Source of the DNA: Limnomonas spitsbergensis
Lineage: Eukaryota > Chlorophyta > Chlorophyceae > Chlamydomonadales
Reading direction: 5' to 3'
Length of the DNA: 64,000 nt
Assembly (NCBI GenBank): GCA_037349105.1
Contig: JAYJMM010000081.1
Span: 930,001 to 994,000, forward strand
Made by a program: the position numbers and the translations under genes. Below the pieces are notes generated by a model. The model was not told the origin of the DNA and did not search any database. It saw nothing but the letters and a program-made list of their open reading frames with translations. How positions within the stretch are numbered: position 1 is the stretch's first letter; each line of letters begins with the position of its first letter. Below, one piece after another: positions 48,401 to 61,821 of this stretch.

Positions 48401-50534
48401 GAGCGAGCTCGTCGCCTCCCTGACGCTGCGCGTGAGACCACTGGACGCCTCGCTCAACCCGCTAGTCAGCGCGCCGGTCGCCTCGGACAAACCGCTAGTG
48501 ACCCCGCTTAGCTGCGCGCTGCGCGCATCCGTCGCCTCTGAAAGCCCGCTAGTCGCCCCGCTGAACCCGCTAGTCAGCGCGCCAGTCGCCTCGGACAGGC
48601 CGCTAGCGGAGCCGCCGGAGCCGCCAGCCAGCGCATCTGTCGCCTCCGATAGCCCACTCGTCACCCCGCTGAACCTGCTGGTCAGCCCACCTGTCGCATC
48701 AGACAGACCGCTGGTCGCATCGCTGAACCCGTTAGTCAGCACGCCGGTCGCCTCGGACAAACCGCTGGTCGCACCGCTCAGCTGCTCACTGAGCGCATCC
48801 GTTGCCTCCGATAGCCCGCTAGTCGCCCCGCTGAGCCCCGTCGTCAGCGCGCCCTTCGCCTCAGAAAAGCTGCTGGCCAGTGAACCGGTTGCCCCGGTGA
48901 AGGAGCCGGAGATCGAGTCCGTGGCCCCACTCAGGCCGCCGGTGGCCTGACTGACCTGGCCGCCCAGTCCGCTGAGTGCCCCAGCGAACCTGTCAGCCAG
49001 CTGCGAGGCCGCACCCGATACGTCGCCCGCCAAATGGGATGCAGCGGCGGAGGCGTCGGCTGAAGCCTGGCTCAGTGCCTCTGAGGAGAGCGGGAGGAGC
49101 AGCATGAGGGCGGGCAGGGCAGAGTAGGGGTGTGACTGTTGCCGATTGGACGGAGGATCCCACGCACTGAGCTGGCAAGCGAGAAGACGTTCAAGCGAGG
49201 CTTTCTTTATATACCGGTATTGTATCTAACCTCGCACCGGTATTACCGTAACGCGCTTCCTAAATATATATATCAGCTAAATCAAGGCCTACGGCTGTGG
49301 GAGCTGCCAGCTGCAGCTGGCACTGGGACGCCTGCCCTGGGCCGGTCAAGGTTTGGCCCTTGTCAGCCACGCAAGGTGCTACCCCGGAATACCCCTGTTT
49401 TTCCATCTTCTTTGTGCGATGAAAGACAGACTGGACCTATTGTGCATTAGGAGATGCTGCGCAGCCGCAGGCACCGCTGCTGGCCGGCATGCGCAAAGTG
49501 AATGAGTTATGGTGCTTGATTTTGAATGACATGTCGACAGCGGCATCGGGAAGCTTACCACTGGCCTGGGAGCTGGCAGAGGAAAGTGAGTCCAGGCCGG
49601 GGAGGGCGTCAGTGGGAGCCTGGACATCAGCTTCAGGGGCTTTGGCTGCATGTGCAAAGGGGGGAGGGAGCGGGGGGGAGGGAGCGGGGTGGGGGGAGCA
49701 AAGGGGGAGGAGGCAGGGCGGATGCAGAGAAAATAAACGTCTTGGCCATGGTTACGAGTACGAGGGTGGGGAAGCAGGGTAGGGGAAGAAGGGTTGGTGG
49801 AGCGAGAAAGGAAATGTCGGGTGTTGGGGACATGGGCAGAGAAACACGTCTAGGCCTTGGCTGTGTATACAGGGGGGGATAGCGTGGGCGGAGGAAAATA
49901 AAATATAGAAGCCTAGCCTTGAGAAGTGTACAGCATAGGCACCATGCACCAGAGGGGGGAAGCCGCATTGAGGGGACATTTTATGTTGGGGTATTGCTAC
50001 ACATGCGGCACCGGTAGGCTTCAACTTCGGCCGCGGCCGGCAGGGCTTGGTACCGAAAGCCTTGAAGTTTGGGCCTCTGTCAATATGTTGGTACAGGTTT
50101 GGTCTCAGTTGGCCATCTCAGTGACGGCTGTCCAGCATCCGTGGTCTTGGGCATGTAATTCAGACACTAGATGCGAGCAAGGCACATGGAGGGAAGCTGC
50201 ATGCGCGCATGTGGAGGGAGGGAGTTTGGATGTACTCTGCAATTCAAACTAGACGGGTGCACTCACCTGTGGGGTAGCTGTCCACAGACAACTTCCTCAG
50301 GGAGTAGGTGGTTGAGGGGGGAGGGTCAGGGATGGTGATCGGAGGGGCAGCTTCGAGCGCAGGAGGAGAAGCATCCTCGAGCTCAGGAGGGGCAGGGATG
50401 GTGATGGGTGCGTCGGTATCCAGAACTTTGTAACGCACAAAGACGACTTCACCGATGGCAGCAGCGCACACGATGCCTCCGATTCGATGCTTTCTGGCAC
50501 CGAGCGGAGCCCTAACCTGTGATCGTAACAACAT
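39429..50534 (-). CDS. CAS/TROL-type rhodanese-like thylakoid protein, 10 exons, 796 residues
   Basis: Minus-strand exons: 50267-50534, 48374-49080, 47402-47554, 45423-45592, 44469-44657, 44026-44129, 42355-42494, 40904-41014, 40273-40380, 39429-39869. Total 2391 nt, phases consistent at all nine GT-AG introns. Exon 1 begins MLLRSQVRAPLGARKHR and has IVCAAA, a chloroplast transit-peptide-like cleavage context. Exon 2 is eight 18-residue repeats (SGLSEATxALTSGFSGAT-like). Exon 4 holds a membrane segment (AAVAGVLAVPVLIGLL). Exons 5-8 form the rhodanese fold: GYSGDLDPSMV, YVLIDIRED, ANVIIMDSKGSSVAKDVAKA, GGYQQWVKDDLP. The active-loop cysteine is absent (DSKGSS), as in CAS and TROL, so catalysis is unlikely. 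Exons 9-10 add hydrophobic segments and an A/E/P-rich tail. The layout resembles TROL, which anchors ferredoxin-NADP reductase, but I see no ITEP motif; GY.G.L.P resembles CAS. The stop lies in tandem unit 4, and three headless 3' copies follow downstream. Confidence 0.8.
40130..40205 (-). repeat. Decayed copy of exon 9 3' part plus donor
   Basis: The minus strand has CTGGGCTCCGCTATCCTGGG and CATGCGACACTTCAG|gtgtgg. This repeats the last two thirds of exon 9 (40273-40380) and its donor, 130 bp into intron 9. Equivalent in units 1-3 at offsets of about -22368, -14915 and -7456. Confidence 0.75.
41014..41400 (-). repeat. Exon 8 acceptor-side array, 4 copies
   Basis: The intact acceptor reads ctgtacag|GGCGGCTACCAACAATGG at 41014. 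Decayed copies of acceptor plus GG-YQQWVKDDLP coding follow upstream (in minus sense) at about 41085-41125, 41215-41265 and 41335-41395. The nearest decayed copy has a stop after the acceptor from a one-base change in the G-run; another has S for W. Present in all four tandem units. Confidence 0.8.
41500..42354 (-). repeat. Exon 7 donor-side array, about 8-10 decaying copies
   Basis: The intact end is GCCTTTGTCATGAAG|gtataca at 42355. The block encoding GIFQAFVMK plus donor recurs at about 42236-42300 and 42140-42190 with few changes. Progressively weaker copies follow down to about 41520, each keeping CCTGG..GA..CCCTCTTTCTGC-like words on the + strand. Similarity falls with distance from the intact exon. 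The same array is in each tandem unit (for example 19135-19989). Confidence 0.7.
43179..43392 (+). repeat. Single-copy continuation of the G-rich tract in intron 6
   Basis: Just beyond the last tandem unit the sequence stays G-rich (GGGGGGGGG runs at about 43300 and 43375) but loses the unit pattern. It marks the right-hand breakpoint region of the amplification. Confidence 0.7.
43895..43990 (-). repeat. Exon 6 donor-side copies (2)
   Basis: GTGGCAAGGTGTAGCTCGTT and GTGGCGAGGCGTAGCTCGTT (+ strand) repeat the 3' end of exon 6 (GTGGCGAGGCGGAGCTCGTT at 44031) with its donor context, at spacings of about 60-70 bp. Confidence 0.75.
44205..44412 (-). repeat. Copies of exon 6 acceptor edge and exon 5 donor edge inside intron 5
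   Basis: At 44210-44250 GAGAGGCAGGGCTGCCACTT and ATATCTGCGGATCAAAAGG repeat the exon 6 acceptor side. At 44365-44412 ACCAGGCTCCTAGCTTGAGC and GTCGGCCCGTGGCCTCCCTT repeat the exon 5 3' end and donor; a weaker copy lies at about 44262-44310. Both exon edges bordering one intron are therefore duplicated into it. Confidence 0.75.
44620..45016 (-). repeat. Exon 5 acceptor-side array, 4 copies
   Basis: The intact acceptor is at 44657 (tttttgcag|TCCGGATGG). Further copies of acceptor plus the first 50-65 nt of exon 5 lie at about 44718-44783, 44841-44908 and 44960-45016. Each preserves a GGTCAAGRTC..CGGAGT core (+ strand) encoding SGDLDPSMV. Spacing is about 125 bp. Confidence 0.85.
45175..45422 (-). 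repeat. Exon 4 donor-side copies (2 extra)
   Basis: CCCGCTTTTGAGCAATCTGA (+ strand) recurs at about 45228 and 45338, each preceded by an ATATCCTGCG block and by CGCCACCC..TACAAGT. They copy the end of exon 4 (CCGCTTTTGAGCAGTCC at 45423) with its intron start. Confidence 0.85.
45655..45740 (-). repeat. Exon 4 acceptor-side copy
   Basis: CAGGAGGCAGCAGATCCCAG, then GTCTGTTGCACCGAGCTGTC, then GGAGCGAAATTTGAATTTG (+ strand) repeats 45568-45640 about 100 bp away. It covers the first codons of exon 4, the acceptor and upstream intron. Confidence 0.85.
45970..47401 (-). repeat. Exon 3 donor-side array, about 7 decayed copies
   Basis: The exon 3 end reads TCACTGCTG|gtgggtgtgga (minus). CTGCTG|gtggatgtggcgcg and relatives recur at about 45985, 46065, 46330, 46470, 46610 and 46880. 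Long segments between them (GCCGATGTGCCGTCTACAAC, ATGCGATCACAAGGGTTATT on +) also repeat. The ~250-bp units fill most of intron 3. Confidence 0.8.
47157..47310 (+). repeat. Dispersed repeat family 2, copy A
   Basis: GACTCAGCTACCTGTCAGCT followed by a GCTTGGGCCACCCGCCGAAG block and GGCCGGTCAAGTTT. It matches 53222-53385 over about 150 bp and, at its start, 58661-58720 and the reverse complement of 61475-61510. Probably a short interspersed element; no coding capacity. Confidence 0.6.
47619..47690 (-). repeat. Copy of exon 3 coding segment in intron 2
   Basis: GACGGCGGCCTCCCCGAAAA, then CTGCTTTGCAATCTTAGTCT (+) repeats 47488-47540 of exon 3 with a few substitutions, about 130 bp upstream of the exon in transcript sense. 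Confidence 0.85.
48400..48840 (-). repeat. 54-bp coding repeat, 8 units in exon 2
   Basis: The minus-strand exon 2 encodes eight successive 18-residue units of the pattern ATSGLSEATxALTSGFSG. The period keeps the frame. The segment is rich in S, A, G and T, has no cysteine, and would form amphipathic helices or a flexible linker before the membrane segment. Confidence 0.85.
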
Positions 50535-50982
50535 GAGGCGAATCGCGCGCGTGAGTATTTGCCTATTGATTGCTGAGCAATCCGAACGCAAGCACGCTTG
50601 TCCCCTACCCTTCCTAGATTGGACGGATGCGTCGCAGTCGCGCATGCCCTGGAGGTGATGGTCCTCATTTCAGTTGATGGAAACGTGATCATCCGAATTC
50701 CCGCGGACGCTCGGACGCGATCAGTCAAGGACAGGGTCAGGGATGGCCCCACACATTGGGGTGCTCCACACCACCCTCAGCTTTGCGAGCAACTCGACGA
50801 CCATCTCGCTCAGGGATACCGCTAGCCACTGAGCCTGCAGATAAACTACTTACACATCTTCATTCATTTGCATCCAGCTTACGTGAGTGACAAATGCTCG
50901 ACACTTCATGATGTCCGGGATCGATGCCCCGTGCACCTGCTTCTATTTCATTCTTTAACGCTGGATTCTTATCACAGGTAAA
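50535..50982. promoter_or_regulatory. Divergent promoter region between rhodanese-like gene and NDUFV2
   Basis: The two start codons (50534 on - and 50983 on +) are 448 bp apart in head-to-head orientation. No TATA box stands out. A polypyrimidine run and AG just before the NDUFV2 ATG (atcacag at 50973-50979) may be the acceptor of a 5'-UTR intron, which would shift the plus-strand transcription start leftward. Confidence 0.5.
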
Positions 50983-55971
<4,989 letters not shown>

Positions 55972-55986
<15 letters not shown>

Positions 55987-56127
55987 TCGTGAATGAAGAT
56001 TTGGACAAGTGGTCGTGAACGAAGATCTGGACAAGTGGTCGTGAACAAAGATCTGGATAAGTGGTCATGAATGGAGGCCTGGATAAGTGGTCGTAAGTGG
56101 AGGTCTGGAAAAGCAGGGAATAGGAGC
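55972..56127 (+). repeat. 26-bp tandem array starting at the NDUFV2 stop codon, 6 copies
   Basis: Units start at 55972, 55998, 56024, 56050, 56076 and 56102. The first unit is the last codons of NDUFV2, GACCTGGACAAGTGA plus 11 nt. In units 2-5 the stop reads TGG. Weaker relatives continue to about 56215. If the first TGA were lost, the frame would meet TCG TGA two codons later. Confidence 0.9.
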
Positions 56128-56579
56128 ATGGACTTGTCATTGTGTATGGTTATCTGGATGAGTGGTCGTGAATGGAGGCCGAGATAAGGAGTGGATGGAA
56201 GTATGGACATGTCATCGAGAAAGGAGTCTCAATCATGGAGGAAGAATGGTGAATGCCAGAAGTAGCGTGCGAAGCTGGGAGAGGTGGCAAGCAGAGACGA
56301 CGGTGGCGACGACGACTGTGGTTTTTCCCCAGGCATGTATGCATTGATTGGTTTAGTATCTGTCCCATGCAGCCAGCAGACCTGAGGAGGAGCGTCATGA
56401 CTCTCCGCTGGACTGTTAGCAATTTACAGTTCAGTGTGGTGCTAGCTGGCTGTAGCTGTTGGGCTGCGAAAGCGCACAAGAGCTGCCACATGGACATTTT
56501 CGTTTCCGACATTTTGCAGTTTCTGGCTTATTGGTGACCTCTCCTGTAACTTTTAGTTCATGGATGAAGAGGTTAGCAT

Positions 56580-56790
56580 CCGTGCAGACGCTAAGAACGA
56601 TGGGCCCTGCTGAATGCTCGGCCACGTGGTCTTGGTAGAGGATGAGCAACCTGAATTTCAGCTACTACGCACAGCCAGGACCATGGTGCAGGCATGCCTC
56701 CCACCTACCTGAGGTGGACGTGACCATGGCCCCCGGTGATCTAGACAGGGGGGAGAGAGGATCATTTGATAGATTAGATCCCTCAGATGA
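56580..56790 (+). mobile_element. SINE-like dispersed repeat, copy 3
   Basis: CCCTGCTGAATGCTCGGCCA, a GCACAGCCAGGACCATGG block, CTACCTGAGGTGG, CTAGACAGGGGGGAGAGAGG and GATTAGATCCCTCA at the B-box position (degenerate). Downstream of NDUFV2. Confidence 0.55.
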
Positions 56791-56799
56791 CTGAGGTCA

Positions 56800-57080
56800 A
56801 TCACCTTTCACCTCTGGGCCCTGCTCAAGAAGGCTCGGCCGCGTGGGCATCAGCTGAGGTGGTATTGATTGTTGCGGTTGATGTGGGGCTCCTTGGACGC
56901 CCAACGCCATATCTTGCAAATCAGGTTTTGTCCTCGGGCTGGATATGGAGGGAGTCAATGACGTTACACGTCCACGTTACACTCTGGGCCATGCACAAGA
57001 AGTCTCGACCTCTTGGGCGCCCAACTGTTCAGAGAAAAGAAAACTAAAAGGAATAGGGTACACAAACAAAAGGAGAAGCT
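56800..57080 (-). mobile_element. LINE 3'-tail relics (two)
   Basis: CACCTCTGGGCCCTGCTCAA, then AGGCTCGGCCGCGTGGGC at about 56811-56851. A second, more decayed tail is at about 56960-57055 (GTTACACTCTGGGCC ... TTGGGCGCCCAACTGTTCAG). Both are in minus orientation relative to the RT at 13085. Confidence 0.65.
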
Positions 57081-58212
57081 GGATGTGGAGTGTGTGTGCC
57101 TGTGTGAAGTTTTCACAGTGCAGCGCTCATATTTTAAGCATGGTAGAGGTGTCCATCGACCAGTTCGAGTACAGAATACAATAGGACGTTGAGTGGGAAT
57201 GCAGTGACGCCCCTGGGGAGGCAACCGGCGCACAATGACAATGCCCCCCCCACAGTGCAGAAGGGGGGGGAAATGATGTGGGTACACAGGAGTTGAGTTC
57301 AACACGGCCTTCAGTTGTGATGTAGGGCGAAGGTTAGACATGATGCCGCTGCCCATCATTAAACCATTTATGATATCATCCCCAGCCGAGTCCGCTTGGA
57401 GATTCCGGCAATTTAGGTCCGGATCGGAGTATCTTTCATAGATTTCTTTTTTGCTAAGTCTGCACCTTATCACGCAAATCGGGCATTTTCATCTGGTTGG
57501 ATAGATTGATCACTTTGCATTCATGCCTCTGGATGGATGGCCACTGACTAGCGCATGGGTGTTGGATTCGAAATTAAGGTATTGATGCAGTTACGGCACG
57601 GAAATCTGTGTATTATGCAGAGTCGTTTCGCTGCTTATAATTTCCTGTTTTGTTTTTTTACTCCAGATTTATTGCTTGCCAATTCTCCGTCGAAATCCGC
57701 CCCCCGCTCCGGCCACGCCCATCCATCCCCGGCAAGTCGTTGCGCGTCGATTCGGTTTCATGACATCATGACTTTATCATGACTTTATCATGACTTGGCC
57801 CAAGTACCCTATATTGGTAGATACCAATATGGGGTACTTGGGCCCAGTCACCCTTAAGAGCACCAATCTGTTATGTGTCCGTTAGATAAGTTTACATCGG
57901 TAAAAGGATGGCCAGCAGACCCGCTGACCCCCCACTCCCCGACCCTACCTCTGCTGGGCTACTCAGTACGGAGGGTGGGGACGGCTGCGTGTGCGGGTGG
58001 GTACGCACTAAAGATCCGGAGATCCCAAGTACCCCTTTTAGGTCCACACTCTCTCCAACAGATCGCCCTGGCATTCGAGCTACAAAGCGTTGGCAACAAT
58101 GTATGTTTATAAATAGACTGCGTGAAACGTGGATAGAACATTGAGCGTCACAGCCCTTGTCGAGGATGACGACAGCGACCGAACCATGATTTAGGATCTT
58201 CTCAATCTTTCT
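57081..58212. other. Intergenic between NDUFV2 and the RUS-family gene
   Basis: No gene recognised. It contains TCATGACTTTA direct repeats at about 57764-57795 and the hairpin listed separately. Confidence 0.4.
57797..57844. repeat. Near-perfect inverted repeat, 23-bp arms, 2-bp loop
   Basis: The arm GGCCCAAGTACCCTATATTG plus GTA pairs with its downstream copy with one mismatch (A/G at the centre of the arm). It could be a cruciform or an RNA hairpin, or the remnant of a small inverted-repeat element. Confidence 0.85.
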
Positions 58213-58512
58213 ATGCTCTGCTTGCCGGCCCTAAACGTGCTCAAGGGCCGGGCTCTATCATCATTCCGACAGCTCGCTACGCCCGTGGCACTTAACCCAT
58301 TCTGCACAAACGTCGAAGAACCCGGTGGTACAGTTTCGTCTGGCAGCCAGCAGCTTCAGGGACGCATCTGTCAGGACGTGGGGAGTCATGGTCTGCAGAT
58401 AACATGTCGAGTTTCAGGTCGGGTACTCGTTGACGGATTTACCTCCCACGTCGGATTTGCCACCTCGGACACTCGTTGACGTGGCGAATGACATCATTGG
58501 CGCATTACGCAG

Positions 58513-61500
58513 GACAAGCCAGGCAATTCAAACTGATCAGCTCCGCATCCACGAAGGTGCAAGAGGATTATGACGCATCTGCATCCTCAACCAGAAGGTT
58601 CAACACCATCCTTCAATGGATCCGGTGAGAGGGCAAAGTTGCCATGCAACATTATTTATTCAGCGCTTCAGCTACACATCAGCTACATCATGGCCTTTAG
58701 CCAAGGGGGCTTGCTGCTGAAGGCCCTGCTGATCAAACCACCGGTTGAAAGCTGATCAAGGCTTGGTCACAATGAGGCCCAGTGGTGACAACTTCAAAAG
58801 GTAGTCTATGGTAGCTCGCACTAAAAGCAACACTGCCATGCGGACCTGAGGATGCGCAGCGCAAATAAGATGTATTTTTTCATGACTGTGCTTCCGTACA
58901 AATCATTTTCGTGACTGAAATATTACAAATAAGTTAAATAATGGTGATGCCTGCTGCAGGTTTATGCGCACGGCTGCCCTGGGGACCATGCTTCCATCTG
59001 GGTAAGCAATCCACCACGGCATTCAGGATTCAGGGAGTAGGGTAAATGGATTCGGGTTTCTTAAGCTCCATCCAGGTCTCGTAACTTGAGTTAAGTTGCA
59101 CGGCTTCACTGAGGATCATGCTGCCGACTGAGTTGGCATTCCAGCGCTGCATTGGGTTTTGCATGGAGGAGTAGGGTTTAGGGATCAGTTTGCAGCTCTG
59201 CACTGGCAGCCATGCTACCTAGTGCCAACTGGTTACATTCTGAAGCCCTGCATTAGGTTAAAGCCATACTGACGGCTGCGTGGGCATTGATGAACTGCAT
59301 ACAGTTAAGAGGATAGACACCAGGGTCCAGGGTTTCCTTGGATTTGGGTGACCCTAGTTAAGTTGCAGCGCTACATTGGGAGCCATATTGACGGCTGGGT
59401 GGGCGTTATGCATTGCATTCAGTTGAGGGTTTAGGGATCAGGGTTCAGGGTTTCCTTGGATTAGGGTTTCTCTGTTTTAGTTGCTCTACTTTGGGGTAAT
59501 ACTGACGGCTGGGTGAGCATTGTAGCCCTGATATGGGACAAGGGCTTACTGATACAGGTTTAGGCCTTATGGGTTTTCCTAATTCAGCTGGAGCGCCTGA
59601 GTGGGGGCCATGCTGATGACTGGGAAAGCAATGGCACGCTGCATTGGGGTGAGGGTTCAGGGGTTCCCTAGATTAGTTGCAGCGCTGCACTGAAGACCTA
59701 GCTGCAGACTGCTTTAGCATCAAAGCACAGTATTGGACTGAGGGTGTAGGGTTCAGGGGGTCCCTAGTTTAGTTGCAGGGCTGCGCTGGGGAATGGGGAC
59801 CAAGCTACTGACTGGGTTAGCATCGAGGCGCAACATTGGGTTTTGAATCTAAGGGATCCGGTCCAAGGACTGGTTGCTACGCTGACATAGAGGGCCATGA
59901 TGTCTGCTTGTGAGCAATGGAAGACTGTGTTGGGTTGAAGACACGGGTTCAGGGAGTAAGAGTTTCCTAGTTTAGTTGCAGCACTAGACTGGGGACCAAG
60001 CTACCGACTGGGTTAGCATCCAAGCGCATAATTGGGTTTTGAATTCAGGGATCAGCGTCCAGGGATTGGTTGCAACGCTGACAGGGGGGCATGCTGCCAT
60101 CTGCGTCAACATTCAAACGCTACATTAGGTTTGGGGATACCGTTATGGCTTTTTTCATCATAGGGGTGAGGGTACATGGTATGAGGGTCTATAGCTTAGG
60201 TGCAGCTCTGAACTGGGGACCAAGCTACCGACTGGGTCAGCATGGAGACGCAGCATTGCGTTTTGAATGTAAGGAATTGGGTCCAAGGACTGGTTGCAAC
60301 GCTGACATGAGGGGCATGCTGCCAACTGGGTTAGCATTGAAACGCTGTATTGGGTTTACGGGATGAGGGCCTAGGGAGTAGGGTCTATAGCTTAGGTGCA
60401 GCTCTGAACTGGGGACCTAGCTACCGACTGGGTCAGCATTGAGACGCAGCATTGTGTTTTGAATGTAAGGAATTGGGTCCAAGGACTGGTTGCAACGCTG
60501 ACATGAGGGGCATGCTGCCAACTGGGTTAGCATTGAAACGCTGTATTGGGTTTACGGGATGAGGGCCTAGGGAGTAGGGTCCATAGCTTAGGTGCAGCTC
60601 TGAACTGGGGACCTAGCTACCGACTGGGTCAGCATCGAGGCACAGCATTGGGTTTGAATTTAGGGATCAGGGTCCAAGGACCGGTTGCTACGCGGCCATG
60701 AGGGGCCATGATGTCGGCTTTGTAAGTAATGGTGATGTAGCCTTCAAGCATCAGCGACAATGCACATGGCACAAGGAAGGTCGGTGCTGCTAATCTAGCC
60801 CTGCTTCAGATGCATTGGGTCAAGGGATACGGCATTTTTGATAGGGTAGATGGTAGAGGTTTTGCCTACGTGGTTGCAACACCGCATTGGGGGCCATGCT
60901 CCTAACTGGGTGAGCCATGATGCACTGGATTCAGGGATGACGGTTCAGGAATGAGGGTTCAGATATGAAGGTTCAGGGATGAGGGTTCAGGGTTTTTAAG
61001 GTTTCCCCTATGTAGTTGCAACACCACATTGGGGGCATGATGTAGGCTAGGTAAGCAACGGAATGCAGCATTGGGTTTTGGGATGAGGGTTTATGGTTTG
61101 AAACTTCCTTATGAAGTTGCAACGCTGCCATGATGACCATGATGACGGCTAGGTAAGCAATGCAACCCTGCATAGGGTTTGGGGATGAGGTTGAAGGTTT
61201 TAGGGTTTCCTATATCTATTGGCAATGCTGCTGAGGGGGCCATGATGACGGCTGGGTAAGCAATGCAACCCTGCATGGGGTTGAGAGTTAAGTGATTAGG
61301 GTTAAGGTATGAGAGGTTTCCTTGCTGCAAGGGGGGACAATGCTTTCGACTAGGATAGCAACCCCCGCCATAAAGAGTGACGATTACCAGATTAATACGG
61401 CAGCTATATCTTTGATAACCTCGCACCTATCGCCGTGTGCTGGGTGGTAACGTAGGTATCCCAAGGCCGTCGGCCAGAGTGTAGCTGACATGTAGCTGAG

Positions 61501-61693
61501 TCACAAAAAAAGAGCACTGCCATTCAAGTGTTATAGTTACATGTTTGCACTTGCAAATATGTTATATTTGGTAGTATCGTTCATAAACATGGTGCTGTGT
61601 GGTAATGTAGGTATCCCAAGTCCGTCGGCCCCAAGTACCTTGAGTACTCCTTGTGGCAGGGCGTCACAAACTTGGCCGTGACGGCCAATGGAG
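58513..61693 (+). CDS. RUS-family (DUF647, Root UVB Sensitive) protein, 5' part; continues beyond the window
   Basis: Exons supported: 58513-58624 (start uncertain), 58960-59001 and 61611-61693. Phases agree (2, 2, leaving 1), giving a continuous peptide with FNTILQWIRFMRTAALGTML, PSGYPKSVGPKYLEYSLW and GVTNLAVTANG. The YP-x-SV-xx-YL-x-Y-x-LW pattern is that of DUF647 proteins just after their start, and the open phase-1 G would give the expected NGV if the next exon begins T. RUS proteins act in plastid-related UV-B and vitamin-B6-linked signalling in plants; the role here is inferred. A possible first exon starts at the ATG at 58213 (MLCLPALNVLKGRALSSFRQ), which looks like an organelle presequence, but its donor was not settled. 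Remaining exons lie to the right of 64000. Confidence 0.6.
58661..58760 (+). repeat. Dispersed repeat family 2, partial copy
   Basis: CTTCAGCTACACATCAGCTA, then GGCTTGCTGCTGAAGGCC, resembling the starts of 47157 and 53222. It lies in a RUS intron. Confidence 0.4.
59002..61350 (+). repeat. RUS exon donor-side array, about 22 decayed copies of ~100 bp
   Basis: The 42-nt exon ends GGGGACCATGCTTCCATCTG|G then gtaagcaat. Words such as CCATGCTGCCGACTGGGTTA and GCATGCTGCCAACTGGGTTA recur at 59119, 59266, 59381, 59497, 59605, 59800, 59994, 60090, 60217, 60312, 60413, 60510, 60610, 60890, 61030, 61128, 61238 and others. From 60.1 to 60.7 kb the array is organised as ~198-bp dimers (ACCAAGCTACCGACTGGG alternating with GCATGCTGCCAACTGGG). 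Between copies are GGGTTTAGGGATCAGGG-like telomere-resembling words. Confidence 0.85.
61425..61510 (+). repeat. Copy of the RUS 61611 acceptor edge, next to a family-2 relic
   Basis: GTGCTGGGTGGTAACGTAG|GTATCCCAAGGCCGTCGGCC repeats GTGCTGTGTGGTAATGTAG|GTATCCCAAGTCCGTCGGCC at 61591-61630, so acceptor and first 20 nt of exon are duplicated. It is directly followed by AGTGTAGCTGACATGTAGCT, the reverse complement of the family-2 start. Confidence 0.85.
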
Positions 61694-61821
61694 GTACGGT
61701 GGCACAGCTGTTTTGCTAGGGGGCATTGAGAGAATTGACACAGATAGAAAGAAAGCTACGCCCTATCAGGGTGTGGAGGTTAAGGAAACAGCGCAGCTTG
61801 GGGCCATAGCCACATCCGCTT

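Noticed and set aside
48399..48950. 183-codon plus-strand ORF rich in S, A, P and L
   Set aside because: It is the antisense of the 54-bp coding repeat in exon 2 of the rhodanese-like gene, whose minus-strand frame has splice sites and phase support.
44673..49106. Translation start at the ATG at 49105 for the rhodanese-like protein
   Set aside because: The sequence around it is a polypyrimidine tract ending in an acceptor (tctcctcag|AGGCACTG at 49080) whose phase 1 matches an upstream exon at 50267-50534 with its own ATG and presequence.
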